This document shows, piece after piece, positions 62,101 to 64,000 of a DNA stretch of 64,000 bases. Source of the stretch: Leadbetterella sp964489955 (lineage in GTDB: Bacteria > Bacteroidota > Bacteroidia > Cytophagales > Spirosomataceae); contig CAZBAV010000018.1 in assembly GCA_964489955.1 (NCBI GenBank), positions 1 through 64,000 of the forward strand. Direction: 5' to 3'. The notes beneath the pieces were generated by a model that worked only from the letters and a program-made list of their open reading frames with translations, had not been told where the DNA came from and did no database searches. The position numbers were made by a program, and so were the translations under genes. Positions within the stretch are counted from its first letter, which is position 1, and every line of letters starts with the position of its first letter.

Positions 62101-64000
62101 ACATTCTTTGTAAGAGATGCGAATGGGTGTATACAGGAAACAAACTCCGTGGTTATAGAGGATATCATTGCACCTGAAACTCCATTATTATCAAGTAATA
62201 AAACACATATATGTGAGGATGATTTTGCTCATCTAACCGTGCAGGGTTGTACCAATGGTACTTTGGTGTGGTCTAATGGTGGAGCATTAGTTACTATACT
62301 TCCGGAGGGGCTGGTTTATCCTGTTGAAGCCGGCGTGTACGCAGTAAAATGTGTTACAAATTGTGGAGAATCGGCATGGTCTAATTTGGTCCGTGTAGAT
62401 ACTAGGCCAAACCCGGTAAAACCGGATTTACATCCTGACAAAAACGTTTTATGTGGTAATGAAAAAGCTACCATCGTAGCTGGGGGATGTAACGGAACAA
62501 TTCTTTGGAGTACAGGGGCTTCTGGTTCAACAATTGTTGTTGGAAAAGGGAGTTATACAGCAACTTGCCTGAATGAGTGCGGCACTTCTGAGGTATCTTC
62601 TACTGTAGTGATAGACAGCATTCCTGGTGCTACCCCACCTATCTTGGTGGTTGATAAAGATTTAATTTGTGTTGGAGACAGTGCAACTATTACGGCAGAT
62701 GGATGTTATGATGGAGTAATCCATTGGTCATCGGGTGAAGTAGGTGTAAATTCAATTAGTGCAGGTGCTGGGGTAGAATACTCTGCTACATGTGTTACTG
62801 CTTGTGATGTGTCTCCTATATCTAATATTATAAGAATACAGCAGGCACCTAAGCCTAGTACTCCAAATATCTTTGCTAGTAAGGATTATTTATGCCCTAA
62901 CGAAGAAGCTACTTTAAGTGCTACTGGTTGTGAAGATGGTATTATAAGATGGAACTTCTCTGCTACAGGAAGAGAACAAAAGGTTGGGCCTGGTACGTAT
63001 ACAGCTGTTTGTGAGAATGATTGTGGAATTTCATCGGCTTCCGCACCTGTGATTATACATGCGAGACCTACTCCAGATGTACCTAAAATTAGTGCAAATA
63101 AATTGGCTCTTTGTAATGGAGAAACAACCACTATTACTGCTGCTGGATGTGCTGGTGGTACTATAGTGTGGAATAATGGAGTAGAAGCAAGAAGTATTAC
63201 AGTAGGAGTGGGTGTTTATACTGCTATATGTAAGAATGAATGTGGAGAGTCTAGTGAATCGAATATGGTTGAGATTAGTTCTAAGCCAGATCCAATTGCA
63301 CCTACTGTGAAAACAAACAAATCTCTAGTTTGTGGTAGTGAAAGAGCTACTTTAACTGCAGAAGGATGTGAGAACGGTACAGTTCGTTGGTCTAATAATG
63401 AGAGAACATTTACAATCCAAGTTGGAGAAGGTACTTATACAGCCTTCTGTGTAAATGACTGTGGAGAATCTGATGCTTCTGAGACTATTACGATTATTAA
63501 GAAAGAAATTCCGGTTCGTCCAGTAATCTTAGTTGATAATTCTAATCTTTGTGTGGGAGGTAAAGCCTTACTTTCTGTTAATAACTGTGATGGAGTGGTT
63601 ACATGGTCTACAGGAGATGTGGGGACAAGTATACAAGTAGGTCCAGGCACATATGTTGCTACATGTACAAATGAATGTGGTACTTCACCACAATCTGTTG
63701 AGGTGAAAATTAATGCTATTCCAAATCCAAGTGCTCCGATACTGTACGCCGATGTTACATCTGTTTGTGCAGGAAGTCAAGTACAGATTAGGGCAGAAGG
63801 TTGTACTGGTGGAACAATAGTATGGTCTGCAGGTTTAGGTAATGGTATAACTAAGATGGTTGAACCAGGGACCTATACAGCTACTTGTGTAAATGCCTGT
63901 GGAACTTCGTCAGTTTCTAATTCTATTACAATAACAACGAAGCCTGGTCCTAATGCACCAATCATAACGCCATCAGCTTCTGATGTTTGTGAAGGAAAAA
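59173..64000 (+). CDS. Giant SprB-like repeat adhesin (partial, 3' end missing)
   Basis: The frame is open from the ATG at 59173 to the right edge, about 1609 residues. It starts with a hydrophobic signal segment (KTVLLSLLMVCSVMGFS). After about 165 residues comes a repeated block: an Ig-like unit with YCYGEE/YCFGEE and WYKD/WYRN (near 59.7, 60.4, 61.1 and 61.7 kb), each followed by one or two SprB-repeat units ending in VRDANGC-like motifs. From about 62.2 kb the pattern changes to nine units of about 75-80 residues with LC/VC ... GC.G.I.WS.G ... YTA.C.N.CG. Cysteines are regularly paired. This is the layout of SprB/RemA-type T9SS-exported gliding and adhesion proteins. The terminal secretion domain is off the window. 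Confidence 0.85.
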   Translation, partial: MKSKFTIRNNFQFSKTVLLSLLMVCSVMGFSNGIKGAGTSPSATTTKQLNELGKSEAIFDNGKKFNISGIIEKQPKVFAGLFSFPDQEDKINSVEASGSLRAKDKTPDGNESNLKGEEELTPHLERYIIGFLKTTPIRKVVEDFKAANPVREAAVSVFAPASTGSAPADCEAEVFRYCYGEEIEIEIEADSTYTNYKWYKDSVFIPTATSHIFTIVEPGEYYFTAEDGETCDAKLCCPYIVIQSGEFDFGTPNLVLPTCAEPTIGRIEVVPTVGDVDDYTYSINSGTFDSVNVFTGLASGVHQVTIRNANGCEVTKNIELTEPGAVSASVEQTCTGTAATVVVSVQGGVAPFEYKLDDGLFLSSASFANVGNGAHIITVKDAGGCETAVNFVTTCACEDEPFNYCFGEEIEILAEAEEGLQGYRWYRNDTLIAGAISRTYTIIQPGVYHYIGETDEECEVVLCCPIVVNQYPEIKFEITANGGEACELPENLTVTVEGDVADYMFSLNGGAFQASPVFAITAAGEYTVTVRDTNDCTLAKTFVVEPAVQISLVPVVVCNSNFGTITLTATGGSSSYTYSMNGGAFDTVSIFTNLSSGSYTFIVRDANGCEATAVAEVECSTPCVPDVYNYCFGEEIEILAEAEEGLPSYQWFRNDSLIVDATFRTYTITQPGVYHYAVNSTDACDGILCCPIIVNQTPEILFDISADGTACESTENLTVNVQGNVADYMFSINGGTFQASPIFAITTPGEYIITVRDTNDCSIAKTFVVEPAVQISLVPVVVCNSNFGTITLTATGGSSSYTYSMNGGAFDTVSIFTNLSSGSYTFIVRDANGCEATAVAEVECTPCVPEVYSFCEGETIDLIFEGDEGHQSYQWYKDGIAIVGAEDRVFNATEPGKYYYTASGSDECDGILCCPIEVNIYPGFVATANPGIIDCTVSNSVPVTVSVTGGVAPFQFSRDSVNWVTHNVFNVTGGTYTFFVRDANGCIQETNSVVIEDIIAPETPLLSSNKTHICEDDFAHLTVQGCTNGTLVWSNGGALVTILPEGLVYPVEAGVYAVKCVTNCGESAWSNLVRVDTRPNPVKPDLHPDKNVLCGNEKATIVAGGCNGTILWSTGASGSTIVVGKGSYTATCLNECGTSEVSSTVVIDSIPGATPPILVVDKDLICVGDSATITADGCYDGVIHWSSGEVGVNSISAGAGVEYSATCVTACDVSPISNIIRIQQAPKPSTPNIFASKDYLCPNEEATLSATGCEDGIIRWNFSATGREQKVGPGTYTAVCENDCGISSASAPVIIHARPTPDVPKISANKLALCNGETTTITAAGCAGGTIVWNNGVEARSITVGVGVYTAICKNECGESSESNMVEISSKPDPIAPTVKTNKSLVCGSERATLTAEGCENGTVRWSNNERTFTIQVGEGTYTAFCVNDCGESDASETITIIKKEIPVRPVILVDNSNLCVGGKALLSVNNCDGVVTWSTGDVGTSIQVGPGTYVATCTNECGTSPQSVEVKINAIPNPSAPILYADVTSVCAGSQVQIRAEGCTGGTIVWSAGLGNGITKMVEPGTYTATCVNACGTSSVSNSITITTKPGPNAPIITPSASDVCEGK
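60805..61030 (+). repeat. Perfect 226-bp internal duplication, copy 1
   Basis: Identical base for base to 61480-61705, at an offset of 675 bases (225 codons, in frame). It encodes one complete SprB-type repeat unit. Confidence 0.95.
61480..61705 (+). repeat. Perfect 226-bp internal duplication, copy 2
   Basis: Second copy of 60805-61030. Flanking units are similar but diverged, so identity is confined to this stretch. Confidence 0.95.

Noticed and set aside
1..64000. CRISPR arrays, tRNA or rRNA genes, insertion sequences, prophage
   Set aside because: No regularly spaced short repeats, cloverleaf-like segments, transposase or phage genes were seen in any intergenic region.

Overview
The window looks like a chromosomal segment of a Bacteroidota bacterium, most likely of the Cytophagales type. 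The signs are a SusC/SusD pair, a PorE-like type 9 secretion protein, SprB-type repeats, LytTR regulators with a LytS-type kinase, an amino-acid-lipid acyltransferase pair, A+T-rich DNA, and promoter motifs of the Bacteroidota form (TTTG, about 19-20 bases, then TAnnTTTG). The sequence is a draft scaffold. Two runs of ten N interrupt genes, but in both cases the flanks fit together so that the reading frame is restored, so neither gene is really broken.

Left part (1-18.4 kb, all minus strand). A giant secreted Ig-repeat protein runs off the left edge and sits beside a TPR/AraC membrane regulator. After an extragenic repeat comes a four-gene operon, SusC, SusD, metallophosphoesterase and alkaline-phosphatase-like phosphodiesterase, which looks like an outer-membrane uptake system for a phosphoester. 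Then come a UPF0173 hydrolase, a YceI protein, an intradiol-dioxygenase-like lipoprotein, a membrane LytTR regulator, a zinc alcohol dehydrogenase and a Tat-exported phospholipase C.

Middle (18.6-50 kb) is mostly housekeeping. It holds a FUSC membrane protein convergent with a LiaF-like/LytS/LytR cell-envelope stress module; RNase G, a 29-residue COX24-type basic protein, a TPR protein and HU; mutY; the porE-like gene; argH; a polyprenyl synthase; hisH-hisA-hisF behind a promoter and a terminator-like leader hairpin; lon; a hemerythrin protein; a leucine-degradation-like group (carboxylase beta subunit, acyl-CoA dehydrogenase, HMG-CoA lyase); terC; dnaG; parA-parB; and gyrB.

Right part (50-64 kb). 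A decayed membrane-protein remnant is followed by an O-/N-acyltransferase pair (glycine or ornithine lipid synthesis) that overlaps a cation/proton antiporter. Then come aroB, rsmG coupled to a cytoplasmic-looking HExxH metalloprotease, a small lipoprotein, a fucose permease/mutarotase pair, a small secreted protein, and a giant SprB-like repeat adhesin that runs off the right edge and contains a perfect 226-bp internal duplication.

No tRNA, rRNA, CRISPR array, prophage or insertion sequence was seen. The most unusual items are the repeat adhesins, the phosphoester SusCD operon, the his leader hairpin, the acyltransferase/antiporter operon and the rsmG/metalloprotease pair.
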